Source of the DNA: CAZMGD01 sp964565705
Lineage (GTDB): Bacteria; Actinomycetota; Acidimicrobiia; Acidimicrobiales; Ilumatobacteraceae
Direction: 5' to 3'
Assembly (NCBI GenBank): GCA_964565705.1
Contig: CAZMGD010000178.1
Span: forward strand, 1-5,355
DNA: 5,355 nt
The notes below the pieces were generated by a model. The model was not told the DNA's origin and searched no databases. It worked only from the letters and a program-made list of their open reading frames with translations. The stretch's first letter is position 1. Every line of letters starts with the position of its first letter. Shown here piece by piece: positions 4,790 to 5,355 of the stretch. The translations under genes were made by a program, and so were the position numbers.

Positions 4790-5305
4790 ATGACCGACTC
4801 CGACCCCCGCTCGTCGCCGACCGACCCGCTCGACACGGATGCGCTGGTCGCGATCGCCGAGGGGATCGCATCGGGCAATCCAGGCGCGTTCGTGCCGCCG
4901 GGGACGGCGCGGCGGTGGGCGCTCGTCGCCGCGACCGAGCGCTACGCGGCGTGGGTGATCGCCTGGCCCGCGGGCACCGGCCTGGCGATGCACGATCACG
5001 ACGGTTCGAGCGCGATGGTCCGCGTCGTGAGCGGCCGGCTGCGCGAGCGCTACCACGCCGAGTCGGGGCTGCGGACGCGCTGGCTGTCGCCCGGCGATCG
5101 CCACCTGCTCGCGGCTGACCACGTCCACGAGGTGATCAATCTCGGCGCCGACGAAGCGGTGACCGTGCACGTCTACAGCCCCCCGCTCGCCGACATGACG
5201 TTTCGCGTCGATCCGGAGATCGACCTCCGCAGCGACCCGGCGGAGGGCTGGCCGAGCGTGCCCGACCCGCGGCGGGACCACCCGGCGTTCAGCGACGGTC
5301 CATGA
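4790..5305 (+). CDS. Cysteine dioxygenase-type cupin (thiol dioxygenase family)
   Basis: This is 171 residues, typical of bacterial cysteine dioxygenase-like proteins, which oxidise cysteine or a related thiol to the sulfinate with O2 and one Fe(II). The cupin metal ligands are visible: H68 and H70 in AMHDHDGSS, and H113 in HVHEVINLG. The Ser-His-Tyr triad region of mammalian enzymes appears as TVHVYSPPL, with H127 and Y129 kept and Thr125 in place of Ser. The Cys that forms the Cys-Tyr crosslink in mammals is Ala75 here, in line with bacterial enzymes that lack the crosslink. I cannot place the canonical substrate-binding Arg with confidence, since the segment before W59 reads AATERYAAWVIAW. 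The substrate may therefore be another thiol. The start is fixed by GAGGAGG six bases upstream. It is transcribed divergently from the binding-protein gene. Confidence 0.88.
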   Translation: MTDSDPRSSPTDPLDTDALVAIAEGIASGNPGAFVPPGTARRWALVAATERYAAWVIAWPAGTGLAMHDHDGSSAMVRVVSGRLRERYHAESGLRTRWLSPGDRHLLAADHVHEVINLGADEAVTVHVYSPPLADMTFRVDPEIDLRSDPAEGWPSVPDPRRDHPAFSDGP

Positions 5306-5355
5306 GGTCTCACCCAAGGCGAACGACGCCGTGCGGCCTCGTTCCAGCGCACGCG
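5302..5355 (+). CDS. Possible start of a downstream gene (truncated by window)
   Basis: An ATG at 5302-5304 overlaps the thiol-dioxygenase stop as ATGA and opens a frame with no stop to the window end, beginning MRSHPRRTTPCGLVPAHA. The overlap is the same device seen elsewhere in this window. The 18 codons do not resemble any family I know. A minus-strand frame ending with TGA at 5310-5312 (tail RPHGVVRLG) is an equally possible convergent gene. With 50 bases visible the choice cannot be made. Confidence 0.2.
   Translation, partial: MRSHPRRTTPCGLVPAHA

Noticed and set aside
3945..4793. Plus-strand open frame (282 codons) starting at an ATGA overlap with the dioxygenase stop
   Set aside because: The ATGA overlap looked attractive, but the translation is an Arg/His/Gly/Asp-rich antisense of the binding protein, whose motifs on the minus strand are clear.
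5310..5355. Minus-strand gene ending at 5310-5312 and converging on the thiol dioxygenase
   Set aside because: Fourteen codons with no recognisable pattern. It is equally plausible to the plus-strand start at 5302 but cannot be supported.

Overview
The window is GC-rich DNA with strong G/C preference at third codon positions, GTG starts and a DUF5995 gene. This points to a high-GC actinobacterium. An acidimicrobial lineage is possible, but the sequence alone does not settle it. No RNA genes, CRISPR arrays, transposases or phage genes are visible, and no stretch over 300 bases lacks a gene.

Left part (1-2122): the 3' end of a SHOCT-tailed protein (1-191, +) converges on a compact minus-strand operon read from about 2122 down to 213. 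In transcription order the operon encodes a CspA-type cold shock protein (1680-1877), a three-histidine-box membrane fatty acid desaturase (733-1683), an uncharacterised 93-residue protein (455-736) and an 81-residue basic protein with a SHOCT-like tail (213-458). Every junction is a 4-base overlap: CTGA, then ATGA, then ATGA. The desaturase has no ATG, GTG or TTG start that keeps its first histidine box. The best-supported start is a CTG overlapping the cspA stop. A cold-shock RNA chaperone translated with a lipid desaturase suggests a cold or membrane-fluidity adaptation operon. The 245-base leader upstream of cspA probably carries its promoter and a long 5' UTR.

Middle (2123-3063): a DUF5995 gene of unknown function (minus strand) is separated from the divergent dioxygenase gene by a 218-base spacer. 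The spacer holds a perfect 46-bp palindrome (2865-2910) and a more AT-rich patch (about 2950-3000).

Right part (3064-5355): three genes point to organosulfur or sulfonate chemistry. They are a TauD/TfdA-type 2-oxoglutarate dioxygenase (3064-3948, +), a convergent PhnD-type substrate-binding protein without a signal peptide (3954-4724, -), and a divergent cysteine-dioxygenase-type cupin (4790-5305, +). The last two share a 65-base divergent promoter region with a short dyad. Cysteine dioxygenase oxidises a thiol to a sulfinate and TauD-type enzymes release sulfite from sulfonates or sulfate esters, so a shared role in sulfur turnover is plausible but inferred from context. The last 50 bases may hold the start of a further gene overlapping the cupin stop by ATGA.
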